64,000 nt of DNA from Sinohyriopsis cumingii (GCA_028554795.2 CM068831.1:35693644-35757643); one strand, 5' to 3'; counted from the first letter of the stretch, positions 14,841-26,596 are shown. Notes: generated from the letters alone by a model not told the origin. Translations and numbers: made by a program.

Positions 14841-17800
14841 ACCAATATCAAGCTAACATCTCTAAGACTGTTAAAAGTGGTACTGACTTTTTTAAAAGGG
14901 ATATGTGATGTTATAAAGGGCATACATCTGGTTAAATAACATTGTACTTTTGAAAACTAGAAACTGAAAACGGGAGATGGGACGGGGATGGGGAGTTGAT
15001 GCATAAACTGACCGGTAGTATGGATATCCAAATGCTCCATCTAGGTGTAATCATCTGTCTCCATGTGCCTGGTGAATTTGTTTTTATGGTGGATGCAGCA
15101 GGAACACATTTATTATGAAAATATTGCATCATGAATGCTATCTTACTGTATAATGGTGTGTCTCATGTTCTGAGAGTCTTGTTTTGGAGACTTTGACATA
15201 GTCTAGGTGTTTGAATATAACATAAATGTTTATATGTAGTCAATCGTACTCAAGCAATCACCTGAGCATACATGACGCAAGTGAATAAATACTTAAGTCA
15301 TAATTTTACCTAAACAGATACTTTGGTTTTGTAACTACGTATTAAGGTTAGCTTTATTGCTGAATATAGAATAAATATGTGCATTAATCTACACATTTCT
15401 AATATCTAAGTTGATGTTGCAATATAAAACAGAAACAGTATGTGCACTAAGCAATTCGATATTTTCCAAAACAGGACACGTGTAATCAATAATTCATTTT
15501 AATGATCGGAATAATTAGTGACAAGTCAAGTTAATATTTTACAATGGCGCATACACACCGCTAATGGCACTTCAACTAGTGATGCAGTGAGTTTTCCACT
15601 TTTAACAAAGATCATGCGAACCTTGCATCATTTAATGCAACAGTGTACCAGCAGTGTACCAGCCATATGGATTAATTCGTGTAACAAACTTGTAATAATT
15701 AAATATACCCTGCCTAAAGCAGATAGTAAAATCACAAACTTAATGTTAGAGTAGATTAAAATGATTAAAATGTTTATATAAAACATGATCTAAACGCAGA
15801 TGCATGTGAGTGTGTTGGTGCTGAGTATATTTATTTCGTGTATTGAGCTGTACCTCTCTGTTTGCATAGAACTTGCCACACTACACAATATCATTACAAT
15901 CTTTCAATCCATTAATAAGCACCTCAAAACATCGTCAGTGACTAATGCGGGGAAACGAGATGATTGTAGCTAGCATAGTAACGAAACTGACCGGTAGTCA
16001 ACGTCAAATCACAAAATTTGTCTTCGAAGACTGCGTGTAGCCTTTAAATGCCCATCAATGCACCTCGATAACAGGAAGTACCGGTTATTTTTCACAGATG
16101 TAACGCCATCCTTATGGAAAAAAAATGAACCCCCTGTGCACTATCAATTCCTGAAATTTTTGGCCACTAACTCCTGAAGGAGTGAATCGAATTTGTTAAA
16201 ATTATACAGTCACGATGAAAACGATGAATTTTATTGATTAAAATAAAACATATCATTTTAAAGCGTGGCTATTGTAATCGTTCTATATTGCCAGATAGGC
16301 TTCATTGGGACTTTGAATGAAAAAGAAAACCGGACATGTACCAAATATATGATTTTTTGAATAAATAACGATACCTTTCTTTAAAGTACAGTGCATACGT
16401 ATTTGAATTATATAAAAAAAAACAAAATAACAAGGAATTGAGATTCACAATGAAAACACAAACCATGTTATATAAATACAATATGATTAGGAATGATCCG
16501 TGTCTAATGGGTTAACGTGCCGTTATAAAACAACCACACTTCTCTAGCAAAGAAGTCAACCTGTATTACAGCTGGGTTTCTTCAATGTTTGTATAGTGAC
16601 GGGACCAAATAAAGAACGTAGACAAGTGATAGAAAACTTATTTCACAAAGTATATCCGAAAATAACGATTTCATTAAGAGTTTGGCTGTATTGGTCATTA
16701 GAAAACGTGATGAATAAGGCTTGTGTGTTTTACAGACTGCTGTCTTACAGCAACGACTTTTAATGCACAATGTTTGCATCCTTGTTATAGACTTATATCC
16801 GTTTGTAATCCAACGTACGCGTCTAACCTAAACTCCAATGCAAAAACGAATTTTAGAATCGATCCATTCGCACAAATATCACATTTATATCATGGGGCTT
16901 AATAATAATACGAATGTTGACGGAAATGATACCACTGTATATGCAATTTAACAAGACAGTAATCGACGCGTTTGTGTTATTTGTAATTGTATGTTCCTTA
17001 ACGCGTTTTGCAACGAAATAGAATATAATGGAATATCGGATATCTTGAAGCACGTCGCATATTCCAATCAAGTGTTTGATATGTTATTTTCCCCGGTTAT
17101 AAATAAATTATGATATAACGATTAAAGTTTGCAGTCCAGTGAGTATTTTTATATCCTGAGCTTTACTCTTATCTGTAACCACTTGAAGTAAAGTGTAAGA
17201 TATATTCCTTCTAAATTGTTAGTCCTTATCTCCCCATTGAGTGAATAGGTTCGTTTATTTACATTGCCCGCCTATGGTCACCAATTAAAATATATTTCGG
17301 TGTACCTGAATAGAAGCCAATTAAATCAATCAATTTCAAATGCATGAAACACCATATGTCAAAATATATTTAAATCATATTTTCATTGATTTCCATTTTT
17401 GGCAATAACAATGCTTTAACATCGTGAAATCTCTCTCAGAAATTTACAATATTAGATTTAGTTCGTGACTGCAACCTGTTATTTCTATTTTAGTTTGATA
17501 GACACTCAGACAAAATAATACACTGTAGTATCGGATCTCGTCATTGGATCTAAATATAGGACATTCAAAACTATTAATACCTGACAATGTACAATTTAAT
17601 GTGTTGGTAATGGAAACCAGTACTAAGGGATGAGAGCTCTTCAAGAACGTTCTGTAATTACAAGTAAAACAAATCAGGAAAGAATAAATCCAAAGAGACT
17701 TTATAATGTGCATAGCACTAAAGTGTAGACAGACCGTCATCGGAGCTGGTTGAGGTTATTTCAATTTGATCAGCTCCATCCGAATCCTATGAGAACATTG

Positions 17801-19440
17801 GTACAAGTTCTGACCATCCAGCGCCGTATTTATTTTGAACGTTTCTGAAATATACGGTCCATAGGTGCCTTCCTGTTGTTACAAAAAGTTGGATACGTTC
17901 TTTCGTTATTGGAGTAGCTGTATTATAGAATACAACGATATGGTATTGTGTGAATAAGTGTTGTAAAACCTCAAAGTAAACTGAAGTGTCCATCCTTTAG
18001 GAATTAGTTTTTAGTATACTTTCATTATAAGCAAGCGATGTATTTTTATTGTTCAAAGATCCTTCATCTATAAAAACAATTTTCCGCTCATATTAACATG
18101 TACCTAATATTGTTAATATTTAAAGTGGAGACAATCTTCAACTTTGTAACCAGAAATGTTTAAAGATCGAATGTTTACATTTATCTTAAACAATGCTAAA
18201 CATATAATGTACCAAACAATTTTAGGATATAAGAATTACCATTATATAAGGTTTCCAGGCATCATAATGAGCAGTAACTTAATCTCTGCTTGTATGCAAT
18301 TTGACCAATCTAATATATCCACATATAAGTTTTATTCTGGTAGCGATCATATGTGAGTATAGAGTGATGAAGGACAACCGGGCTTAAAAACGCAGTCCAA
18401 ATGTTCATTCTTTGCCGTCCCCCGTCATATCCCATATAACACATGGCCATATTTAAATAAAAGTGGCGATAATCATTTCATTCAACTGATAAACTTCACA
18501 CGTTTACTTGCTATGAAAGTTTAAGTTTCACAATACGAAGTGTCTTACTCTTATGTAATTTAGTAAAGTGTAGCATAAAGAAAATTTTACGAGTTTATAC
18601 TGCGTGTGTTTCAGCTACCTCCCAAAAAAGAAGCAATTCAATAATTGTAAGAGTTTTATAATGCAGATTGGCGCAAACAGGTGAGATCAATTTGGAATAA
18701 TTTAAAACAAAAATTACCAGTAGAAAATGAATGACGCTTATTATATGGTGACTTGAAAATGATCTAATAAACAACAAAAGGTCATTGAGTTTGATATAAC
18801 ATCTTACATGTTCAAGATGATGACAACTAAATTTATAAACTTGTATATTTTAGCCTAACTACACTGAATATTTTATTTGTATTTAAGTTTGTGCGAACCA
18901 CACGTTTATTTTATATTTTTATGATTTTACTGTCATTTTTGGTTATTTTTCAATCAACTCTCTAATATATTATATATATTATTGCTTCACTTGAAAGCGG
19001 TCGATCGCATTTCATGTTTAATTGCATGAAGATTTGTTTTTCAAATTACGGTAAAACCCAAGGGTTTCTTGAAACAGAAAATGACACAGTCATAGATCAC
19101 CTGGAAAGCATCCTTCCATTGAGCGGAAAATGATTGATTTGTCATCGGTAGAGGAAATCAAACGAGCTGTTTTATCTGAAGGACTTGATTTATGCGAAAT
19201 TTTTGTACATTGACATAATTGATTGTTTCATTAAAATCAGCCTAACTATCTGATGCTATGGATACACTGTATTTTACGGTCTGCAACTATTCTTACAGGA
19301 GTCTCGTATACCCTTATGGTTGTTAAATGCCTTTACATGACGGAGGTTACGTACAAGAGTGTTTTAGACTTCCTGTACTAGATTGAAGTAGCGGATACTT
19401 ACTTCAACATGATAACAAAGAGAACTAGGAGATTATCTGC
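14841..19440. other. noncoding flank, no gene seen
   Basis: About 4.6 kb of AT-rich DNA with small ORFs (at most 98 codons) and no recognised gene, RNA or repeat. Confidence 0.55.
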
Positions 19441-20351
19441 GGCCTTATAAGACAAAATAAATCAGAATCCGCTTGATTGTCTCTTTCAAATACCTATGTC
19501 TAAATATGGAGGTCAAAATGTAAGAAGAACGTATAATACCATTGAGCATCAAAAAGTATTTTATACGGACGGACAAGTCATACATATATTTCTTAAGTAT
19601 TTTTACTCATTATTCATATGCCTCTTGACGTGATGATCAGTATGTTTCTCCGTACTTTCATTATTAGAATTATTATTATACAAACACGATTACACAAGAT
19701 AAATGAATTAATATGAACCGTTCGAGCGAACCAGAAATTCAAATATAATATTTCGTTAGTCCATCATAATACATTGATAAGTAACATAAACGCACCTTTT
19801 TTAACTGAAACGTTCGCTCAACTTTATTCGTCACGGGCTTAAGACAAGAAAGGCAAACGACTTATAGGTTTTCTCTTTAGTGGACCTTTTGTAAACGATA
19901 CGTGATATGCAAATCGAAAAATAGAGAATAAAATCTGCCGGAATTTTAAATGCTGCCAAATTCGTCAAATTGTACGAAATGATCCTGTAATCAAATAAGA
20001 AGAAACAATATGATAGATCTGAAGTGATTGCCAGGGTTGTGGTGGTTATATGTCATCATTGTATGTCAGGTCCCTCGCTAAAATAAAATATTCTATCATG
20101 TTACAACCCAGATAATGACATCATGTCTTGAAATACAAGCCTAACAAAATCACCATTCGGCAATATTTTTCACAGTAGTGGAATGTAGCACTAGTTGCAA
20201 AGTTAGCCTGCCATACCAAAAAATGAATTTATTGTCATTCAATACGAAAGTGCTATCCTCCCTTTATATCGAATTTGACTTGTTGGACGCGCAACATAGA
20301 CATCAGGTTGGCGCATGTGTGCATTACGTACGCCCATCGCTCTACACCCTG
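19441..20351 (+). repeat. left arm of a 0.9-kb direct repeat flanking the Polinton
   Basis: This segment aligns colinearly with 37665-38585. Shared landmarks in order are a GATGATCAGTATGTTT segment, AACCAGAAATTCAAATATA, a GGCTTAAGACAAGAAA-like segment, GATATGCAAAT, a CAATATTTTTCACAGTAG-like segment, and the CATAGACATCAGGTTGGCG-like end. Divergence is substantial, with many substitutions and indels, so this is an old duplication or a dispersed repeat family. The Polinton lies between the two arms. Confidence 0.75.
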
Positions 20352-21437
20352 GACTGACCTCGATGATAAAGTTTCAGATTAACCTGAATGTAAGGTTTCT
20401 GACATAACTAAATAAAGGATTGGCTCGACGAAAAGCGGTTTTCGTGAAATGTCGTAACGAGTGCATTTTGCATTCGTGAGAGTTTCTAGTAGCCATGGTT
20501 TATTAACAACCCATCGCTGATTTCACGAAGGAAATATTTACGAAGCCACACAAAGTTATTCGTGTATTTTGCAGGATCACAAATAACAATTGTTATGGTT
20601 TAAGAGGTTCGCCTGGGAGCTATCATCTGGCTTACATCAGATAAGACTTACTATAAGAGCCATTTTCAAATAATAAAGGCTTTTCATTACATTCTAATTT
20701 AGTCACATTTTGTTAAGCGGTTTTAGAGATGAAGCCATTTACATCTGTTGAGGTTAGTTTATTCTCAGTAATGGGTGCCAAAACCTAGTGACTTGTCTGC
20801 ATCAACTGCACAAGTTTAAAAAGTGTAACTGTTAGAAGGCTTCCTGTCTGATTTGGTCAACTCTGTAGACAATGTTTTGAGAAAATTCGTTCTTTTATGT
20901 TTTCTTACTCTAACAGTGTCTTTATTTTGGAGTCTTTAAAACACAAAAAATGTAAACATAGACAGGGTATACAGGAAGGCGCAGAGATTGGCCATGGGAT
21001 CAAATAGCCTTGGTCTCAACCACAAAGGAGTTGCGGTTCTTTATATGCAATACTACAATAGTAAATGCTGTGAAATTAGTTGTCTTTCAGATCGTTATAT
21101 AAAAAATTACGTGCGCTTATTTTGCCTTGCTCTAAAACAACCTCTGAAACGGGCAGTATACAGGTGGTCTTATATCGATAGAATTACTTATAAAGTAGAA
21201 GTGAATTGTTAATCCAGTTAAACACAATTAAAATGTAGGGTATAAACTATATTATATGGCTTAAAATAATACTCTCATCGCAAATGTTACTTGGCTTAAA
21301 TTGCTGTAATATCATTGTAAATTTAAGGTGTTTGTTTGCACATAACTTCTGTAACGATGAATTGCTTGCTTGCAATGAGCATAAAGCTGTTTTAAATGTA
21401 ATTGTTTGTTTGCACATAGCTGCTGAAAAGGAAAATC
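20352..21437. other. left flank of the Polinton; noncoding
   Basis: No gene seen. The last 120 bp contain two degenerate copies of a unit with GTTTGTTTGCACATA (near 21330 and 21402). A related segment, TTGTTTGTATGCACAGAG, lies just right of the Polinton at about 37388. The insertion therefore hit a small degenerate repeat. Confidence 0.55.
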
Positions 21438-21442
21438 GGTTA
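21438..21442. repeat. target site duplication, left (GGTTA)
   Basis: GGTTA directly precedes the first AG of the left inverted repeat and recurs directly after the right inverted repeat at 37356-37360. The sixth base does not match in either direction. Confidence 0.8.
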
Positions 21443-21709
21443 AGCAGCAGAGGGGGCGAATCGGACAACTTTTTCGACAAAATTTGATTAAGGTTTTAAA
21501 ACGACAAATAGAGCCTTCCTTCGAAATCTCACTTTTCAAACAAAAAAAAAATAAAGGCTCCGTTTGGCAAATGGAGCCTTAGTGTTTTTTGCTCGAAAAC
21601 GCTATATTTCGCGACAACATCTCGTTGGTGTTTTCCCGCGGCAATCATCGGGCGTCCCGCGTTGTTGTCATTGCCCCCTCTGCTGCTGTGGCTATTTACA
21701 ATGATCTTA
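21443..21709. repeat. left terminal inverted repeat of the Polinton
   Basis: It matches the reverse complement of 37086-37355. I see about three differences in the first 246 bp: one base in an A run, one C/T change, and a 1-2 base change near the inner end. The outer 246 bp are themselves bracketed by 15-bp inverted sequences, AGCAGCAGAGGGGGC at 21443 and its complement ending at 21688. A hairpin-forming segment lies at 21554-21580. The stop codon of the leftmost gene (21696) lies inside the repeat. Confidence 0.93.
21554..21580. other. hairpin inside left TIR
   Basis: AAGGCTCC and GGAGCCTT form a perfect 8-bp stem, extended to about 12 bp with one mismatch and a short loop. It directly follows an A-rich run. 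The same hairpin occurs in the right repeat at 37217-37243. It could be a cruciform or protein-binding site, or an RNA 3'-end structure; function unknown. Confidence 0.7.
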
Positions 21710-23018
21710 CAAACAGAGTGATCACTAACTCCTCCTCTTGTAGATCAATTAGGTTATTTGACTGATCGGTAAGTCTAAAATTAATTCTCGTTAAAAACCG
21801 ATTATGGCATCGCATATAGACCGGATTAATTGGACTCTCAACGATTAAAAATCCCGGAGGGGCTGTTGGTGAAAATGAATAAAGGATATACCCCTGTTGA
21901 GCCTGATTTGATTGCTTGGTATTCACCTGGTAACTCCCTTCGATAACATCACACACTAGATTGATTGCTATCACAGACGTAATATTTACGTTGTATGGAG
22001 CAATATGCCTACCATCCTCTCCGTTATCGTGTCTGAGGATAGTTGATGGGGCGAGAAAATCATTAAGAGATTTTCTTAGTTCTGGCGCGTTGTATCCTGG
22101 AAACTTGAAATCGGGTAAATTGGTTTCTGTGATATTATACTCGGTTAGGAATTTTTGTTTATTATCATCGCTGTTAGCAGATATTGTCTTAATGATTCGT
22201 TCATTAATATATTCCATGTCTGATATAAGTTGATTTAACACCTCAACGTGTTTTCGTGCTTTTGTTTTCCGTAGCTGTTCTAGTTGTAATCGGTAATTAC
22301 GATTAATCTCCATAAAAACATCAGTGATATCATTTAAACTAACTGTGACCACGGCGGATGATTCAGGAGTTTCCTTATACGGAAAATACTATTGCATGGT
22401 ATTCCTGTTTTGAAATATAAACCTACTGGGTAATAACGTGCTTTTTATAATAGACAAATCATCTCGATACCGGGGGGTAATCTCATGATACGATTGCGCA
22501 TTCGTGTGTAGGTCCGCGGCGATTTCATGAGGTGGATTCTTAGGCCATCCTAGTATGGTTCTTATTGAACTGTTATAAATATCAACCATATACCCCGGTG
22601 TGCTTATTTCAATCGTCGACGATAACGTCGGTTCATGAACCGTAATAGCGATTTTTGATTCTTTTCCTGTGATCGATTTTATCCTGCGTTGAAATTCTTT
22701 ATTGATTTGTTCTATTTGGTATGACCCAGTTGGTATTGTAACCTCCTTCCAGTCTGGGGTCCCATCGGGTTTATTTGTCCATGCAAAAACCAGCGAGTTA
22801 TTAGGTTGTTGTCCGTTAAATGCGTCCGCTCGGATATTAGGCCAAATGTGATATATTCGCAATTTTGCCAGCGCTATTTCCTTCACTGGAACCGGTGATG
22901 GGAAGTTCACACTGAATTCGGGTTTTGTTGATGTTATTGATATCATACTTGTTTGTACCGGAGTGGTGTTCTTCGCGATCCGTTGAAGTAATTGAAACCC
23001 TTCGGGGGTCAGCGACAT
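21696..23018 (-). pseudogene. penton-like/capsid-associated protein, split by an in-frame amber codon
   Basis: Two open segments in the same frame (22392-23018, 209 codons, and 21696-22388) are separated only by one TAG at 22389-22391. The first begins at ATG 23018 and includes VTIPTGSYQIEQINKEF and an LGW motif near its end. The second has no ATG before its conserved part and ends with a beta-rich region containing SVIAINLVCDVIEGSY and LQEEELVITLF. I know a family of Polinton proteins next to the capsid gene in which both halves form one protein; 'penton-like' is my inference. The break is either a nonsense mutation or a readthrough stop (codon before it is CAA). Total about 440 codons. Confidence 0.6.
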
Positions 23019-23043
23019 TATTATTATTCGTTGTTTTTAGTGT

Positions 23044-23607
23044 TTAATTTTGACACCGAATATTAACAACCTGCTTGTTTTCAGGAGAATGTTTTAAGCC
23101 ATTGAAGTGGTTTCCGGCTTCCAGTTGAAAATTTTCGATTTTTGACATCGCGGAGCCATACAACTGGACCATCGTGGAGAATTCAACATCGGATATGAAC
23201 GAATTATTAATCGACAACGAGATCAACACGGATAATTTCGAGTACGCGTCGGATACTATTTGATGTTTTACTGTATACTCGTTGAGTTTTTTCTGAGAAC
23301 ACGATGATATCTTTCTGGTGATTGCGTTGGCAACTCCAGCAATTGTTGTCGCCGCGGAGATAGCGATTGGAACGGTGATCGGGGCTATCATGGTCACCGT
23401 GGATAAAATGACACCGGTACCGGCTACTATACCGGACACCGAGTACACGGCCACGTCGATGGCGGTTATTTTACGACGGTATTTTTTTATTTTTGCGCGG
23501 TATTGTTCGGAAAGCGTTTTTAAGCTCGCGGAGAATTCTTTTGCGGTATCGAATCGATATTGATGTGACGTCGGTGATACCTCTGATTCAATTACCCTGG
23601 TGGTCAT
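23044..23607 (-). CDS. two-helix membrane protein of the Polinton
   Basis: 187 codons. A charged N-terminal helix (about residues 25-47, rich in K, R and E) is followed by a long hydrophobic segment (about 49-93: VAVYSVSGIVAGTGVILSTV, a short IAPITVPIAIS stretch, then ATTIAGVANAI). This looks like a helical hairpin in a membrane. The C-terminal half is helical and polar. Proteins with this layout recur in invertebrate Polintons near the fibre and penton-like genes. Function is unknown; a particle membrane or membrane-penetration role is only inference. The start at 23607 is preceded by an AT-rich ATTTTAAAA-type stretch, as for other genes here. It lies 25 bp downstream of the fibre gene's stop, in a tightly packed minus-strand block. 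Confidence 0.65.
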   Translation of the reverse strand: MTTRVIESEVSPTSHQYRFDTAKEFSASLKTLSEQYRAKIKKYRRKITAIDVAVYSVSGIVAGTGVILSTVTMIAPITVPIAISAATTIAGVANAITRKISSCSQKKLNEYTVKHQIVSDAYSKLSVLISLSINNSFISDVEFSTMVQLYGSAMSKIENFQLEAGNHFNGLKHSPENKQVVNIRCQN

Positions 23608-23635
23608 TTTATTTTAAAAGAGCTAGTGTTTTCAA

Positions 23636-25643
23636 TTACTCACTTAGATTCACTACAAATTCTACATACCATGTGATGTTTATCCTAAATAGATTGCTAT
23701 CAACGGCTCTAATTATAAACCGTTCGGTTGCATTCTTGTCAATGATTGTTGATATTGTATTGTTAAACCCGGATGAACTCGACGATGATATATTGAACTG
23801 CATCGCTGAAATCAATGTCAATCGATAAATGCCCTTAACAGTTGCGGTGATATTTACTATATTATGCGTAGGAGTCCAATCGAATGATCCGTGTTGAACC
23901 GTGTATACGCTATTGCCGATGCTCCCATGAGGTGTTTTCATTTTTTCGAGTTGCTCTGTCATTCTAGGTAGTCTGTCTTTAATCGCTGTAACATCAGTTT
24001 TGATCGTTCCTATTTCCTGTGTATACGCGTCTATATTATTCTTGTTCGCTGTAACCTTAGTAATGAGTGTATTTATTTCCCCTCCATACGCGTCTACATT
24101 TTTTTTGTTCGCTGCAACCTTAGTAATGAGTGTACTTATTCCCGCTCCATACGCGTCTACATTTTTTTTGTTCGCTGCAACCTTAGTAATGAGTGTATTT
24201 ATTTCCTGTGTATTCTCGGTTATACTTTTTTTGTTCGCTGTAACCTTAGTAATGAGTGTATTTATTTCCTGTGTATTCTCGGTTATACTTTTTTTGTTCG
24301 CTGCAACATCAGTTTTGATCGTTCCTATTTCCCCTCCATACGCGTCTATACTTTTTTTGTTCGCTGCAACATCAGTTTTGACTGTTTCTATTTCCCCTGT
24401 ATGCGCGTCTATATTTCTTTTGTTCGCTGCAACATCAGTTTTGACTGTTTCTATTCTCCATCCATGCGCGTCTATATTATTCTTGTTCGCTACAATATCA
24501 GTTTTGATCGTTCCTATTCTCTGTTCATGCACGTCTATACTTTTTTTGTTCGCTACGATATCAGTTTTGATCGTTCCTATTTCCCCTGTATGCGCGTCTA
24601 TATTTCTTTTGTTCGCTGCAACATCAGTTTTGATCGTTCCTATTTCCCCTGTATGCGCGTCTATATTTCTTTTGTTCGCTGCAACATCAGTTTTGATCGT
24701 TCCTATTTCCCCTCCATACGCGTCTATACTTTTTTTGTTCGCTGCAACATCAGTTTTGATTGTTCTTATTTCCCCTCTATACGCGTCTATATTCCCTTTG
24801 TTCGCTGCAACATCAGTTTTGATTGTTCTTATTTCCCCTCTATACGCGTCTATATTTCCTTTGTTCGCTTCAACATCAGTTTTGATTGTTTTTATTTCCC
24901 CTCCATACGCGTCTACATTTTTTTTGTTCGCTTCAACATCAGTTTTGATTGTTTTTATTTCCTGTCCATTCGCGTCTACATTTTCTTTTGTTCGCTGCAA
25001 CATCAGCTTTGATTGTTTTTATTTCCTGTCCATACGCAGTGATATCATTTATAGTTGTTGTAATCTCATCCAGCTTGGTATTTTTTTTACCAAAGAATTT
25101 ATCAAAGTTGTCATCGATCCTGTTAACATTTTTTCGTAACGTGTAAAATTGGCCCGACAGCGTTGTAAACTCCGAAATAGTATTTTTTATTGTTGTAATA
25201 TTCGGTTCGGTTACCGTCGGGGTCCCAAAAAAACTAGCGGTAGTGAGTTGTATATCGGTGACAGATTTTTTCACCTCGGTGACAGATTTTTTCACCTGCG
25301 TGTCAAGTTCGGTCACCGATCTATCCAACCTTATAAAACCGTCTTGGATTGATGTTATCGTCGATAAATGTTGACCCGGTTTGAGTCGTCCGTCGCTGGT
25401 ATACAGCGCGATAGCGTTCTCGGCGGCATCACGCTGTCGTGTTAAAACGTCATCCAGCGACACATTACTGGATTTCAATTTACCCTGGCGGTCTTGAAAT
25501 ACAACTATTTCACCTGGGTCAACACTGGTTAGGTTCAACGTATCGGCGATTTCATCCTCGATTAGTTTTTTTATGTCATCGGTGGCGGGCGTTTCCGTGG
25601 ATCCTTTCAGCGCCGAAATAGGTCGTCCCCAAATATCAATCAT
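23636..25643 (-). pseudogene. long coiled-coil fibre-like protein, one frameshift
   Basis: The 5' segment runs from ATG 25643 to the break; the 3' segment ends at 23636. About 17 repeats of exactly 63 bp (21 residues, three heptads) span roughly 24005-25020, with the pattern DVAANKKNIDAYGGEIGTIK. The N-terminal 200 residues carry further heptad-rich helices (LIEDEIADTLN, TELDTQVKKSVTEVKKSV). The last 110 residues are beta-rich and could be a trimeric head. This is the layout of a viral attachment fibre, although I recognise no specific family. The frames change at 24981-24990, where a repeat that elsewhere has an uninterrupted A run on the coding strand has one extra base (an interposed G). 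Total length is about 665 codons. Confidence 0.7.
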
Positions 25644-25668
25644 CGTTATTGTATAAAAAACGGTGTTT

Positions 25669-26094
25669 TTAATTAACCCGCCGGGCCTCTACGACCCCAC
25701 TAGTGTATTCGTTTACAACCACATGAGGTGGTTTCCGCGATGATGAAATCGCCGCGAGTACGTTCAATACCTCACGGCCGCATATCGGTGGGTCACTTAA
25801 TCGCTGTGTTGGCAGCGTGGAATAAAAAACCGGGGCTGAACACGCCCGGATATACCGCATGAACTCGTTCGGCGGGGCTAACCCGTATGAATCAAAATAG
25901 ACGATCGCACGCGGATCAATCGCGTACGCAACCCAATGAGTTCCCGCTCCGGAGGACCCATCGAGGTTAATTATGCCGGTTTCAATATTCCTTGGTGCCG
26001 CCGGTAATTGATCCCTCATAAAAACACCCCTGAAGTTTTTTATCGCTAACGCGTCGGCGGTGTCTATTAAATCAAAATTGGACATAGGAGTCAT
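25669..26094 (-). CDS. adenain-like maturation cysteine protease
   Basis: 141 codons from ATG 26094; an in-frame ATG at 26136 would add 14 residues that only translate the upstream gene's tail. From 26094 the visible triad is His53 (in THWVAY), Asp68 (in YFDSYG) and Cys105 (in PPICGREVL). Gln97 (in LPTQRLS) is placed as the oxyanion glutamine of the C48/C5 Ulp1-adenain fold. In Polintons and adenoviruses this enzyme cleaves capsid precursors inside the particle. The start shares its A with the stop of the upstream gene (TAATG), which favours this start and suggests coupled translation. The segment after the catalytic Cys is less hydrophobic than usual. The gene is intact. Confidence 0.88.
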   Translation of the reverse strand: MTPMSNFDLIDTADALAIKNFRGVFMRDQLPAAPRNIETGIINLDGSSGAGTHWVAYAIDPRAIVYFDSYGLAPPNEFMRYIRACSAPVFYSTLPTQRLSDPPICGREVLNVLAAISSSRKPPHVVVNEYTSGVVEARRVN

Positions 26095-26567
26095 TAAACG
26101 GTTCCCGGTAGTCTTAGACCCTTTCCCGAGTACCATGAATACGGGGTTCCCGGTAGTCTTAGACCCTTTCCGGCCACGGATCGTTTTTTTTTATAGCCTT
26201 TCCCGGTTGCCTTCTTCAATGCCATCCCCGCCGCGGTACCAACGGCTCCTAACGCCGCCGCCCTAGCCACTGCTGGTGCGGCCGCGCCAATCAACGCTGG
26301 AATCGCAGCTAACAGCGGAAATATCCCACCGGTCTTTTCCATGCTTTTAATCGCTGCGGCCGAAAAATCTATTTGAATACCCTTTTTATTCTTCATCGCA
26401 TCATTGAAATGTTTTATTTGACGCGCCGTCAACGATATCTTATGATTACCACCTGCCATCTGCGACGGCTTCAGCGTTATTGTGGTTCCGCATTGTTTAG
26501 CCGACTTTGATCGTAATTTCTTGACTTGACCATCAGTTAGTGTAACGCCGACAACACTATACGACAT
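26094..26567 (-). CDS. pVI/pX-like hydrophobic virion protein
   Basis: 157 codons. The N-terminal 80 residues form a soluble domain (VTLTDGQVKKLRSKSAKQCG, LTARQIKHFNDAMKNKKGIQ). An alanine/glycine-rich amphipathic or membrane-active stretch follows at about 85-120 (IFPLLAAIPALIGAAAPAVA). Next come a basic KKKATGKGYKKKR segment and two copies of GKGLRLPG at the end. Proteins with this order recur in Polintons next to the protease. I infer a minor capsid protein that may be cut by the protease and act on membranes, in analogy with adenovirus protein VI. The two GKGLRLPG copies are encoded by a direct DNA repeat of about 24 bp (near 26100 and 26151), possibly a recent duplication. Confidence 0.65.
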   Translation of the reverse strand: MSYSVVGVTLTDGQVKKLRSKSAKQCGTTITLKPSQMAGGNHKISLTARQIKHFNDAMKNKKGIQIDFSAAAIKSMEKTGGIFPLLAAIPALIGAAAPAVARAAALGAVGTAAGMALKKATGKGYKKKRSVAGKGLRLPGTPYSWYSGKGLRLPGTV

Positions 26568-26596
26568 TTTTATTTAATTACAGATTGATCTAATTG

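Noticed and set aside
24005-25020. Evenly spaced repeats that might be taken for a CRISPR array
   Set aside because: The whole 63-bp unit is repeated with no unique spacers, and it codes for heptads; the context is a eukaryotic transposon.
24000-25139. 379-codon plus-strand ORF with repeated SPPYASILFLFAATSV-like units
   Set aside because: It is the antisense of the 63-bp fibre repeat; a repeat whose length is a multiple of three keeps all frames open.
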